The position numbers were made by a program, and so were the translations under genes. The notes beneath the pieces are model-generated. The model was given only the letters and a program-made list of their open reading frames with translations. It was not told the origin of the DNA and ran no database searches. This document shows positions 14,624 to 21,612 of a stretch of 24,445 nt of DNA, piece after piece. Within the stretch, counting starts at the first letter, position 1. Every line of letters begins with the position of its first letter. The DNA is from an uncultured Oscillibacter sp. GTDB taxonomy: Bacteria; Bacillota; Clostridia; Oscillospirales; Oscillospiraceae. The stretch covers positions 1-24,445 of the forward strand of contig CAJTJA010000036.1 of the NCBI GenBank assembly GCA_910576845.1. The letters run 5' to 3'.

Positions 14624-15505
14624 ATGAAAAGGCAATACGACGTATTGGTCATCGGGCCAGTATCTCTGGATCACAACATTGACTACCAGGGCAATGAGCG
14701 CAAGGAGGTGGGGGGAGCCGTAGTGGCTTCCGGCTTTGCCGCCGCTAAAAGTGGGAACCGCACCGCTCTCTTTACCAAACTGAACCCCGCCGACGCCGAT
14801 GTGGAGGCCCGCTTCGCCGGATCTGGAGCGGACCTATACTGGAAACCCTCCGCCGCAACCTGCTCCATCCGCAACCAGTATTTTACCGCCGACAAGGAGA
14901 AACGTTCCTGCACCTCCATGGGTGTCTGTGACCCCTTCCGGTTTGATGAGCTGCCGGACATTGAGGCGAAGATTTACCACTTCGCCGGTTTGGTCTACGG
15001 TGATTTCAACGGTCCCCTCTTCGCGGAGGCCGCTAAGCACGGCAATGTCGCCGTGGATGTGCAGTGCCTCCTGCGCCATGTGGAGTCCGACAAAACCATG
15101 GCTTTCCACGACTGGGCGGAGAAAAAGGAATATCTCCCCTGTATTGATTATTTGAAGACCGACGCCGCCGAGGCAGAAATCCTCACCGGCCTCACGGATC
15201 GGGCGGAGGCGGCGAAGCTCCTCCACCAATGGGGAGCCGGAGAAGTCCTGATCACTCATAATACCGAGGTCCTGGCCTATGACGGCGAAACCGTCTATAC
15301 CTGCCCCATCAAGGCCCGGAACCTCTCCGGCCGCACCGGCCGGGGGGACACCACCTTCGCCGGGTATATCACGGAGCGCCAGCGGGCAGGCATTGAGGAA
15401 GCTCTATTGTACTGCACAGCCTTGGTATCTCTGAAAATGGAGACTCCCGGCCCCTTCCAGGGCCGCCGGGAGGACGTGCTGAACTATATCAAGGAATTCT
15501 ATTGA
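14624..15505 (+). CDS. PfkB-family carbohydrate kinase
   Basis: 293 residues from ATG 14624, with GGAG seven nt upstream; an in-frame ATG at 14612 lacks a ribosome site. The ribokinase fold is recognisable: the N-terminal VLVIGPVSLDHNIDY with EVGGAVVASGFAAAK for sugar binding, and the C-terminal GRTGRGDTTFAGYI, where the Asp (about residue 242) is the catalytic base. The usual GAGD is GRGD here. Such kinases phosphorylate a sugar, nucleoside or sugar alcohol with ATP. The substrate cannot be inferred; no transporter or sugar enzyme is adjacent. It is a single-gene unit with its own promoter and terminator, convergent with arcC. Confidence 0.88.
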   Translation: MKRQYDVLVIGPVSLDHNIDYQGNERKEVGGAVVASGFAAAKSGNRTALFTKLNPADADVEARFAGSGADLYWKPSAATCSIRNQYFTADKEKRSCTSMGVCDPFRFDELPDIEAKIYHFAGLVYGDFNGPLFAEAAKHGNVAVDVQCLLRHVESDKTMAFHDWAEKKEYLPCIDYLKTDAAEAEILTGLTDRAEAAKLLHQWGAGEVLITHNTEVLAYDGETVYTCPIKARNLSGRTGRGDTTFAGYITERQRAGIEEALLYCTALVSLKMETPGPFQGRREDVLNYIKEFY

Positions 15506-15511
15506 CGCAAA

Positions 15512-15538
15512 AGCGCCCGCCAGTCTCCGGCGGGCGCT
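15512..15538 (+). terminator. Terminator of the PfkB kinase gene
   Basis: AGCGCCCGCC and GGCGGGCGCT form a perfect 10-bp stem with a 7-nt loop, 6 nt after the stop codon, followed by a T-rich stretch (GGTCCTTCTTATTT). It may also stop transcripts coming from arcC on the other strand. Confidence 0.75.
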
Positions 15539-15564
15539 GGTCCTTCTTATTTGCTTTACGGCCT

Positions 15565-16506
15565 TTATGCGGTAATCGTGGTTCCGGTCTCCCCGGCCAC
15601 GCCGGCCCCCGCCTTTTCCAGCAGGGTAATCAGAGCCCGGCGGCCCGGGCGGGACTCGGCGAACTTCACCGCCGCCTGCACCTTGGGCAACATGGAGCCC
15701 GGGGCAAAATGCCCTTCGTCCATATAGCGGCGTGCCTCGGCGGGAGTGAGGGAGTCCAGCCACTTCACGTCGGGCCTGCCAAAATTCACCGCCACCTTTT
15801 CCACCGCAGTGAGGATAATCAGCGTGTCCGCATCCAGCTGCTCCGCCAGCTTTTCGCTGGCGAAGTCCTTGTCAATGACCGCCGCCGCGCCCTTGAGGTG
15901 ATGGCCCTCGGTCTTGAAGACCGGGATGCCGCCGCCGCCGCAGGCTACCACCACCAAGCCAGCCTCCACCATGTCCTGAATAGACTGTATCTCCACGATG
16001 GATATGGGCTTCGGAGAGGCCACTACCCGGCGGTATCCCCGTCCGGCATCCTCCACCACCTTGTAATCCCGCTCTTTGACCAGGATGTCAGCCTCTTCTT
16101 TGGTCATGAAAGCGCCGATGGGCTTGGTAGGGTTCTCAAATGCCGGGTCGTTGGGGTCCACCTCCACCTGGGTTAAGACAGTAGCCACGCCCTTATGAAT
16201 TCCCCGGTCCAGCAGCTCTTCCCGAAGGCCGTTTTGCAGATCGTAGCCAATGTAGCCCTGACTCATGGCGACGCAGACAGACAGAGGACAGGGGATATAC
16301 TTCTCCGGGTCCGAGCGGGTGAGCTCGGTCATGGCGTTTTGGATCATGCCCACCTGGGGGCCGTTTCCGTGGGCGATGACCACCTGGTGGCCCTGTTCGA
16401 TCAGGTCCGCAATGGCTTTGGCGGTCTGCTTCACGGCGATCATCTGCTCGGGGAGGTTATTGCCCAGGGCATTGCCGCCCAGGGCGATGACGATACGCTC
16501 AGACAT
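15565..16506 (-). CDS. arcC: Carbamate kinase
   Basis: 313 residues. It transfers the phosphate of carbamoyl phosphate to ADP, giving ATP, CO2 and ammonia. Motifs: ALGGNAL at the start, AHGNGPQVGMIQNAM near 50, then ACGGGGIPV and GAAAVIDKDFASEKLA in the ATP half, and ending RRALITLLEKAGAGVAGETG. ATG at 16506 is preceded by AGAGGT. An upstream in-frame extension of 62 codons is not conserved in kind and lacks a ribosome site. It is the last gene after ygeY and ygeW, as in the E. coli ygeW-yqeA cluster, and would use the carbamoyl phosphate made by YgeW. A long hairpin-rich gap separates it from ygeW. Confidence 0.95.
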   Translation of the reverse strand: MSERIVIALGGNALGNNLPEQMIAVKQTAKAIADLIEQGHQVVIAHGNGPQVGMIQNAMTELTRSDPEKYIPCPLSVCVAMSQGYIGYDLQNGLREELLDRGIHKGVATVLTQVEVDPNDPAFENPTKPIGAFMTKEEADILVKERDYKVVEDAGRGYRRVVASPKPISIVEIQSIQDMVEAGLVVVACGGGGIPVFKTEGHHLKGAAAVIDKDFASEKLAEQLDADTLIILTAVEKVAVNFGRPDVKWLDSLTPAEARRYMDEGHFAPGSMLPKVQAAVKFAESRPGRRALITLLEKAGAGVAGETGTTITA

Positions 16507-16849
16507 GGCATTTACCTCTTTCAAAACGAAAATTGATACTGACAGTATGGACACATCCAGCCGGATTATTCTGTCAAAGGACCCAGGGGCCGCGGTCTTT
16601 GATTTCTCCGCCTTCGGCGGAAAAGAAATTTGAATCATTTTTGCGGTGGCAGGGCGGCGCCCCTCCTTGCGGAGCAGCCGCAGAGGCACCATAAAAATCC
16701 TTTAATTCACGCGCCTTGGGCGCACACCAGGGACGCGGCGTCACCGGTGTGCAAAAATCTGCCGCACCACCGTTGGCGGCTTCGCCGCTTTATGGATGCG
16801 GCGTTCCCCTTGCGGGGAAAGGGGGGACGGCGTCCCCCCTTTTGTTCTT
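16507..16849. other. Hairpin-rich intergenic region between ygeW and arcC
   Basis: No gene was seen in these 343 bases. There is a series of GC hairpins: TCCGCC-TTC-GGCGGA near 16608-16622, GCGGC-TTC-GCCGC near 16783-16795, TTCCCC-TTGC-GGGGAA near 16804-16819, and the strong stem of 16818-16842. TTGACA-like sequence occurs on the minus strand near 16577, but no matching -10 box was found. The region may contain an RNA processing site or a separate arcC promoter. Confidence 0.4.
16818..16842 (-). terminator. Hairpin after ygeW, 11-bp stem
   Basis: AAAGGGGGGAC (16818-16828) pairs with GTCCCCCCTTT (16832-16842), loop GGC. It lies 8 nt after the ygeW stop. On the minus strand only three T residues follow, so termination may be partial, which would still let arcC be transcribed. 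On the plus strand a T-rich tract follows. Confidence 0.6.
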
Positions 16850-18040
16850 TTAGAAGAGCTTCCGCTTATCAGCCGCGTCCAGCGCCATCAGGGCGGACAC
16901 GGGGTCCTTTACCTTGCTCATCATAATCATGGCGGCGATGACATAAGGCTTGTAGCTGGCCTCCTTGTACAGAGGCACAAGATACCGGTCGAAGACGGAG
17001 TTGTCCACTTCACCCTCGGGGCAGCTGAGGCCGGTGATGTCGGCGGGCAGGCAGTGGAGATACAGAGCGGAGCCGTTCTTGGTCCGCTTCATCATCTCCT
17101 CGGAGCAGGTCCAGTTCTTATACTGGGCGTTCTGAGCCAGGAGCTTCTTCTCCAGCTCGTCGATGCCTTTCTGATCCCCGGCCTGATAGAGCTTTGTCCT
17201 CTCCTCCATGGCGGCGAAGGGAGCCCAGCTCTTGGGATACACGATGTCCGCATCCTGGAAGGCCTCTTCCATCGTCGCAACCTTTTTGTAGCTTCCGCCG
17301 GTGGCAGCGGCGTTCTTCTTTGCGATCTCCTCCACCTCGGGCATCACATCATAGCCTTCGGGATGGGCCAGGACTACGTCCATGCCGAAGCGGGTCATCA
17401 GGCCGATGACGCCCTGGGGCACAGAGAGTGGCTTGCCGTAAGAGGGAGAGTAGGCCCAGGTCATGGCGATTTTCTTACCCTTGAGGTTTTCCACGCCGCC
17501 GAACTGGTGGATGATGTGAAGCATGTCGGCCATGCACTGGGTGGGGTGGTCCACGTCGCACTGGAGGTTCACCAGGGTGGGCTGCTGCTCCAGGATACCG
17601 TCCCGGTAGCCTTCCTTCACCGCGTCCATAAATGTCTTCTGGTACTTGTGGCCCTCGCCGATAAACATGTCGTCCCGAATGCCGATGACGTCCGCCATGA
17701 AGGAGACCATGTTGGCAGTTTCCCGAACGGTCTCACCGTGGGCAATCTGGGATTTCTTCTCATCCAGGTCCTGCACAGTCAGGCCCAGCAGATTGCAGGC
17801 GGAGGCAAAGGAGAACCGGGTCCGGGTGGAGTTGTCCCGGAAGATGGAGATGCCAAGGCCGGAATCAAAAATGCGGGTGGACTTGTTCCGTTCCCGGAGG
17901 TCCCGCAGGGCGTCGGCCACGGTGAAGATGGCGTCCAGCTCCTCGTCGGTCTTGTCCCAGGTCCAGTAGAAGTCGGACTTGTACATATTGTTGATGTGCA
18001 GCTTTTCCAGATGCTGCGCCAGCTCGATGGTCTTAGACAT
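16850..18040 (-). CDS. ygeW: Knotted carbamoyltransferase YgeW
   Basis: 396 residues, exactly the size expected for YgeW. The carbamoyl-phosphate site is STRTR (71-75) and HPTQ (165-168), and the amino-acid side has HCLP (329-332). The trefoil-knot type of transcarbamylase, including YgeW, accepts an amino acid or purine-derived substrate different from ornithine; the natural substrate is not firmly known. In gut Clostridia and E. coli, ygeW lies with ygeY, ygeX, ssnA, ygfK and a carbamate kinase in clusters linked to anaerobic purine/urate breakdown (family knowledge). ATG at 18040 follows AAGGAG. Running in the catabolic direction it would give carbamoyl phosphate to ArcC. Confidence 0.93.
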   Translation of the reverse strand: MSKTIELAQHLEKLHINNMYKSDFYWTWDKTDEELDAIFTVADALRDLRERNKSTRIFDSGLGISIFRDNSTRTRFSFASACNLLGLTVQDLDEKKSQIAHGETVRETANMVSFMADVIGIRDDMFIGEGHKYQKTFMDAVKEGYRDGILEQQPTLVNLQCDVDHPTQCMADMLHIIHQFGGVENLKGKKIAMTWAYSPSYGKPLSVPQGVIGLMTRFGMDVVLAHPEGYDVMPEVEEIAKKNAAATGGSYKKVATMEEAFQDADIVYPKSWAPFAAMEERTKLYQAGDQKGIDELEKKLLAQNAQYKNWTCSEEMMKRTKNGSALYLHCLPADITGLSCPEGEVDNSVFDRYLVPLYKEASYKPYVIAAMIMMSKVKDPVSALMALDAADKRKLF

Positions 18041-18074
18041 ATCGAAAATCTCCTTGTTTATTTTATTTGAGGCG

Positions 18075-18339
18075 TCAGAGCCTCGGGTCGTTATAGGGAT
18101 CGTCTTCGGCCTTGGGGGCGGGCGGGGAGGGCGGCTCTTTCACCAAGCGCTTCAGGGCGGAGAAAACCAGCGTCAGGGATACCGCGTGCATCACAAACAG
18201 CAAAGCGATCAGCCGCAGCTCTCCGTAGTGGTCATAACTGAGGCTCGCTGGGGCAGGCCGCCTCGGAGAACCAAATCCCCCACAACGAGTAGAGATGCCG
18301 CCCGGAAGAAGAGAGTATCCAGAGGCGAAATCCTTTCAC
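18075..18339 (-). pseudogene. Small membrane protein with frameshift, between ygeY and ygeW
   Basis: A GTG start at 18339 has GGGAGG seven nt upstream and opens MKGFRLWILSSSGRHLYSLW, continuing to PSEPQL before TGA at 18232. In the +1 frame the reading continues YDHYGELRLIALL, a hydrophobic helix up to VFSAL, then a basic and proline-rich tail ending DPYNDPRL with a stop at 18075. The total length of 265 nt is one base off a whole number of codons, consistent with a single shift near 18235. Joined, it would be an 87-residue protein with one or two membrane segments. Family unknown. It could be a sequencing error, a mutation, or a recoding site. Confidence 0.5.
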
Positions 18340-18363
18340 GGAAAATCCCTCCCGGACAGACAA

Positions 18364-19776
18364 TTATTGGATGTCGTTGTCCGTCAGGCTCTGGCGGAAC
18401 TCGGTCACGTCAGCAGTCTTGTTCTCGGGCTTATAGAGGCCGGGAACGGCGGCGTACAGTGCGGCGCAGGTCACCAGGTCCTGCTTCCAGGTGATCTCGT
18501 TGGGGGCATGAGCCTGGCTCTCCGCGCCGGGTCCGAAGCCCACACAGGGGATGCCGTACCGTCCCTGGATGGACACGCAGTTGGTGGAGAATGTCCACTT
18601 GTCGGTAAGAGGACGGCCGGTGCGCAGGTGCATGGCGTCTTTGCTTTCGTCCGCGTCGGCGTGGCCGATGCGCTCCTCGCCCCAAAGGGCGTGATGGGCG
18701 TCCACAACGGCCTGGACATGAGCGGCGCTTGCTTTGTTGATCCAGGTGGGGAAGAAGCACTCGGTCTCATAGACGGTGCCGGTCCAGGCGGGACGGTCGT
18801 ACATGTACATGGAGACCTTCACGTCGTCCCCGTATTTCTTCACGCTGGGCAGCTGGCGGATCTCCTCCAGGCAGGAGTCCCAGGTCTCCCCGGCGGTCAT
18901 GCGCCGGTCGATGGAGATGGAGCAGCTGTCCGCCACGGCGCAGCGGCTGGGGGAGGTGTAGAAAATCTGAGAGGTGGTGCAGGTGCCCCGGCCCAGGAAC
19001 TGGGCGTCCTCGTAGTGCTCGGGGTTGAACTCCGGGTTCAGCATCTTCACAAGGCCCTTGACGGCGTTGGAGGGGCCGTCGCCGTTTTCGTTCAGGGCCC
19101 GGACGTCCTGGAGGATGTCCGCCATCTTGTAGATGGCGTTGTCGCCCCGGTGGGGGGCGGAGCCGTGGCAGGACACGCCCTTCACGTCCACCCGGATCTC
19201 CATGCGGCCCCGGTGGCCCCGGTAGATGCCGCCGTCGGTGGGCTCGGTGGAGATGACGAACTCGATCTTGGACCGGGCGTCCTCGGGACCCTGGAAGTAC
19301 TTGTTGACGATGTACTGCCAGCACATGCCGTCGCAGTCCTCCTCCTGAACGGAGCCCACCACCATGATCTTGTAGCCCTCGGGGATGAGCCCCAGGTCCT
19401 TCATGATTTTCGCGCCGTACACGGCGGAGGCCATGCCGCCCTCCTGGTCGCTGCCGCCCCGGCCGAAGATGATGTCGTCCGTCTCATAGCCCTTGTAGGG
19501 GTCCGCTTCCCAGTTGTCGATGTTTCCGATGCCCACGGTGTCGATGTGGGAGTCGATGGCGATGATCTTTTCGCCCTGGCCCATCCAGCCGATGACGTTG
19601 CCCAGGCCGTCGATCTCCACCTTGTCAAAGCCCAGCTTCTCCATCTCGGCCTTGATGCACATGACCACTTCCTTCTCCTCACAGCTCTCACTGGGGTGGG
19701 AGATCATATCCCGCAGGAAGCGGGACATTTCCGCCTTATAGCCCTCCGCCGCAGATTTGATCTTCTCGAAATCCAT
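18364..19776 (-). CDS. ygeY: YgeY-type M20 metallohydrolase
   Basis: 470 residues from ATG 19776, with GGAGG 8 nt upstream. It belongs to the M20 peptidase/deacylase family, which uses two zinc ions. Metal-site motifs are IDSHIDTV (near 77), GRGGSDQEGGMAS, the catalytic/metal pair in QEEDCDG, STEPTDGG, and the late AHAPNE. The wording SRCAVADSCSISIDRRMT is typical of the YgeY (selenium-metabolism-linked hydrolase) group. It is about 65 residues longer than E. coli YgeY; inserts are visible after ALNENGDG and around RIGHADADESKDAMHL. It is first in the operon with ygeW and arcC. Its substrate is unknown; amide hydrolysis in purine or amino-acid catabolism fits the context. Confidence 0.9.
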   Translation of the reverse strand: MDFEKIKSAAEGYKAEMSRFLRDMISHPSESCEEKEVVMCIKAEMEKLGFDKVEIDGLGNVIGWMGQGEKIIAIDSHIDTVGIGNIDNWEADPYKGYETDDIIFGRGGSDQEGGMASAVYGAKIMKDLGLIPEGYKIMVVGSVQEEDCDGMCWQYIVNKYFQGPEDARSKIEFVISTEPTDGGIYRGHRGRMEIRVDVKGVSCHGSAPHRGDNAIYKMADILQDVRALNENGDGPSNAVKGLVKMLNPEFNPEHYEDAQFLGRGTCTTSQIFYTSPSRCAVADSCSISIDRRMTAGETWDSCLEEIRQLPSVKKYGDDVKVSMYMYDRPAWTGTVYETECFFPTWINKASAAHVQAVVDAHHALWGEERIGHADADESKDAMHLRTGRPLTDKWTFSTNCVSIQGRYGIPCVGFGPGAESQAHAPNEITWKQDLVTCAALYAAVPGLYKPENKTADVTEFRQSLTDNDIQ

Positions 19777-19844
19777 GATGCAGACCTCCATTTTATATTT
19801 GTTTTGACGGCCTCGCGTCCCCGCCGCCTGTTCCTTACAGCCTT

Positions 19845-19872
19845 ATCATACCACAAGATTTTCCGTTGTCAA
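19845..19872 (-). promoter_or_regulatory. Promoter of the ygeY operon
   Basis: A perfect TTGACA (19872-19867) and TATGAT (19850-19845) are separated by 16 nt on the minus strand, about 70 nt before the ygeY start. It is back-to-back with the regulator promoter. Confidence 0.75.
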
Positions 19873-19874
19873 AC

Positions 19875-19908
19875 AAAATTTTTGAAAACCAAAAAATTTT
19901 TTTGAAAA
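19875..19908. promoter_or_regulatory. Direct repeats between divergent promoters, operator candidate
   Basis: AAAATTTTTGAAAA (19875-19888) and AAAATTTTTTTGAAAA (19893-19908) lie between the two -35 boxes, with the TTTGAAAA blocks 20 bp apart, about two helical turns. Position and spacing suggest a binding site for the adjacent YheO-like regulator. This is inference; A/T tracts could also be simple promoter UP-element-like sequence. Confidence 0.5.
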
Positions 19909-19912
19909 GCGG

Positions 19913-19941
19913 TTGATTTTTCCAAAGAACCGTGGTATGAT
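19913..19941 (+). promoter_or_regulatory. Promoter of the YheO-like regulator gene
   Basis: TTGATT (19913-19918) and TATGAT (19936-19941) have a 17-nt spacer. Its gene starts at 19997 after AAAGGAGG. Confidence 0.75.
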
Positions 19942-19996
19942 GCTAACATCAACCAGTGTCTTTGCCCAAAAAAACCGCAAAAAGGAGGTGTAACCC

Positions 19997-20641
19997 ACGG
20001 AAAACAGCAAACTGGAACTACTGCGCCAGGTAGCCGCCGGCATTGCCGCCCAGTTCGGCAACAACTGCGAGGTAGCCATTCACGATCTCAGCCGGGACCC
20101 GGACCGTTCCATCGTTTTCATTGCCAACGGCCATGTGTCCGGCCGGAAGGTAGGAGACGGCGCGTCCACTGTGGTCATGGAACAGCTTCGGACCAACGAC
20201 CCGGAGCCCAAGGACCACCTCTGCTATCTGACCAAAACGCCGGACGGCAAAATTCTGAAATCCTCCACTGTTTACATCCGGGACCGGAAGGGCAAGGTTT
20301 CCGCCATTCTCGCTATCAACTACGACATCTCCCGCCTGCTGCTGATGGAACAAGCCCTTCACGACCTGGTTTCCACCGGAGAGGCAGCTCCTGTCGAGCC
20401 GGAGAAAATTACGAATGTCAACGATCTGCTGGATGAACTGATTCAGCAGTCCGTGGCCCTGGTCGGCAAACCCACCGCCGCCATGAACAAGGATGACAAG
20501 GTGAAGGCTATCCAATTCCTCAGCCAAAACGGTGCGTTCCTGATTACCAAGTCCGGTGACAAGGTGGCCAAATACTTCGGCATCTCTAAATATACTCTGT
20601 ATTCCTACATTGATATGAACAGGCAGGAAGACGGCGCGTAG
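19997..20641 (+). CDS. YheO-like PAS/HTH transcriptional regulator with ACG start
   Basis: 214 residues if begun at ACG 19997. AAAGGAGG lies 8 nt before it, but an in-frame TAA sits at 19991-19993 and no ATG, GTG or TTG occurs before GTG 20135, which would delete the first 46 residues. Those residues are clearly coding and family-like (LRQVAAGIAAQFGNNCEVAI, HDLSRD). The N-terminal YheO-type PAS domain ends near GKVSAILAINYDIS; the C-terminal HTH_22 domain reads GDKVAKYFGISKYTLYSYID. It is divergent from ygeY and likely controls it. Such regulators sense small molecules by the PAS domain; the ligand is unknown. The ACG may be a rare start or an ATG mutated at its second base. Confidence 0.85.
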   Translation, partial: TENSKLELLRQVAAGIAAQFGNNCEVAIHDLSRDPDRSIVFIANGHVSGRKVGDGASTVVMEQLRTNDPEPKDHLCYLTKTPDGKILKSSTVYIRDRKGKVSAILAINYDISRLLLMEQALHDLVSTGEAAPVEPEKITNVNDLLDELIQQSVALVGKPTAAMNKDDKVKAIQFLSQNGAFLITKSGDKVAKYFGISKYTLYSYIDMNRQEDGA

Positions 20642-20701
20642 CATCCGCGCGCAGGAATGAGGAAAGGCTGAGTCCTTCGGAGACCTGCCATAAGCAAGCT
20701 G

Positions 20702-20737
20702 ACACCCGCTGAGAAGAATTTGCTTTCCGGCGGGTGT
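20702..20737 (+). terminator. Terminator-like hairpin after the regulator
   Basis: ACACCCGC (20702-20709) pairs with GCGGGTGT (20730-20737), loop of 20 nt, followed by TGCTTT. It overlaps the -35 region of the next promoter, so the same bases do two jobs. Confidence 0.5.
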
Positions 20738-20748
20738 TGCTTTATAAT
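20720..20748 (+). promoter_or_regulatory. Promoter of the 120-residue hypothetical gene
   Basis: TTGCTT (20720-20725) and TATAAT (20743-20748), spacer 17 nt, about 37 nt before the start codon. It lies within and just after a terminator-like dyad. Confidence 0.65.
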
Positions 20749-20785
20749 GATATAGAAAAAATATTGACTTCAGGAGGAAAACTCT

Positions 20786-21148
20786 ATGCAGGAAGCCGTA
20801 CTGAAAATACAAAAATTAGGAGTGCCTCCGGAAGGCTTTGAAGATGCCGGATTTCCCGAAGACGAGGGGTTTCCCTCTGACGAAATTCTGGATTTGTGGG
20901 AAGAATATCAGGACGCAGCCGATTCTATCACCCGGCCAATCACATGGGAAGAAGCGGAAATCCTGATCCAGTGCTGTCCCACAGATCATATGTCCGGAAT
21001 TGAATGGACCGTTTTGCATTGTATCGAAAGTGTTTTTGTGCCTGAAGGGGCAGAGAACTTCCGAAAACTGATTGAGAAGTGCAATTCAGATATGATGAAA
21101 AATATGCTGTCGGAGCGGCTCCGGAATTACATCAACAATAGGGAATAA
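20786..21148 (+). CDS. Hypothetical acidic protein, 120 residues
   Basis: ATG at 20786 follows AGGAGG at 8 nt, and a promoter lies upstream, so the gene is credible. The protein is acidic, soluble, without signal peptide or membrane segment. The C-terminal two thirds reads TWEEAEILIQCCPTDHMSG, then IEWTVLHCIESVF, then helices to LRNYINNRE. The style is that of small orphan immunity or SMI1-like accessory proteins, but no family was recognised and no toxin gene is adjacent. It is a single-gene unit followed by a strong hairpin. Confidence 0.7.
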   Translation: MQEAVLKIQKLGVPPEGFEDAGFPEDEGFPSDEILDLWEEYQDAADSITRPITWEEAEILIQCCPTDHMSGIEWTVLHCIESVFVPEGAENFRKLIEKCNSDMMKNMLSERLRNYINNRE

Positions 21149-21162
21149 TCGTATCCGGCTTC

Positions 21163-21180
21163 TTAGAACCTGTATTCACA
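21163..21180. repeat. Solo MITE terminal repeat
   Basis: TTAGAACCTGTATTCACA is identical over 18 nt to the complement of 22099-22116, the right end of the MITE at 21952-22114. No partner end with matching interior was found nearby, so this is probably a fragment left by decay or deletion. Confidence 0.6.
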
Positions 21181-21223
21181 GGCATTTTCCACGAAAGTGT
21201 CATAGTGGGTTAAACAGTATAAC

Positions 21224-21258
21224 AGGGCAAGGCAGACGGTTGTGATCTGCCTTGCCCT
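21224..21258. terminator. Strong bidirectional terminator, 13-bp stem
   Basis: AGGGCAAGGCAGA (21224-21236) and TCTGCCTTGCCCT (21246-21258) are perfectly complementary with a 9-nt loop. It separates the hypothetical gene ending at 21148 from the small minus-strand gene ending at 21308. A moderately T-rich stretch (TAACTTCTTT) follows on the plus strand. Confidence 0.7.
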
Positions 21259-21307
21259 TAACTTCTTTATGGAGCTTTGCCTTTTGCCCGCCTTTTGATG
21301 TTCGGTT

Positions 21308-21481
21308 TTACTCCGGGTTCTTCCCCTCCATGCCGGCGCAGGCGGTGTATTCCCCTTCCGCCTGGAGCTGGCCCTGGATCAGCAGTCTCTTAGCTGTTCC
21401 AAAGTCCTGCCGCTCCAGTGCCGCCAAAGCGTCGGCAGCCGTGTTAAACAAAGTTGTGTAGTATTTAGGCAGTTCGTTCAT
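21308..21481 (-). CDS. Small conserved-looking protein, 57 residues
   Basis: ATG at 21481 (MNELPKYYTTLFNTAADALA) is preferred to the ATG at 21511. The product is helical and ends EGEYTACAGMEGKNPE; the middle reads ALERQDFGTAKRLLIQGQ. Similar short helical proteins occur scattered in Oscillospiraceae genomes, to my recollection, without assigned function. The ribosome site is weak (GTGAAGTGA). It is divergent from the ribbon-helix-helix gene, sharing an intergenic region of about 130 bp rich in dyads. Confidence 0.6.
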   Translation of the reverse strand: MNELPKYYTTLFNTAADALAALERQDFGTAKRLLIQGQLQAEGEYTACAGMEGKNPE

Positions 21482-21572
21482 TTTTATCACTTCACTCCCA
21501 TTATATATCACCCCTTAAAGAATTGCAACTATTTTTATTGCAATTTGCAGTGCATTATATGATTCATAGTGC

Positions 21573-21602
21573 GCATTACAATTTTAATACAGTTTGTAAT
21601 GC
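21573..21602. promoter_or_regulatory. Dyad upstream of the ribbon-helix-helix gene
   Basis: GCATTACAA (21573-21581) and TTGTAATGC (21594-21602) form a 9-bp perfect inverted repeat with a 12-bp spacer, ending 10 bp before the start codon. Related motifs TTGCAGTGCATTA occur just upstream at about 21545-21557. Ribbon-helix-helix proteins commonly bind such dyads and repress themselves, so an operator is likely. The alternative is a hairpin that covers the ribosome site. Confidence 0.5.
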
Positions 21603-21612
21603 GGGGTGTGTT

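Noticed and set aside
16796..18070. Plus-strand open frame of 424 codons opposite ygeW
   Set aside because: Shadow of the knotted carbamoyltransferase gene; no ribosome site and no motif.
18295..19905. Long plus-strand open frame of 536 codons opposite ygeY
   Set aside because: Antisense of a conserved M20 hydrolase; valine/histidine/glycine-rich composition typical of shadow frames.
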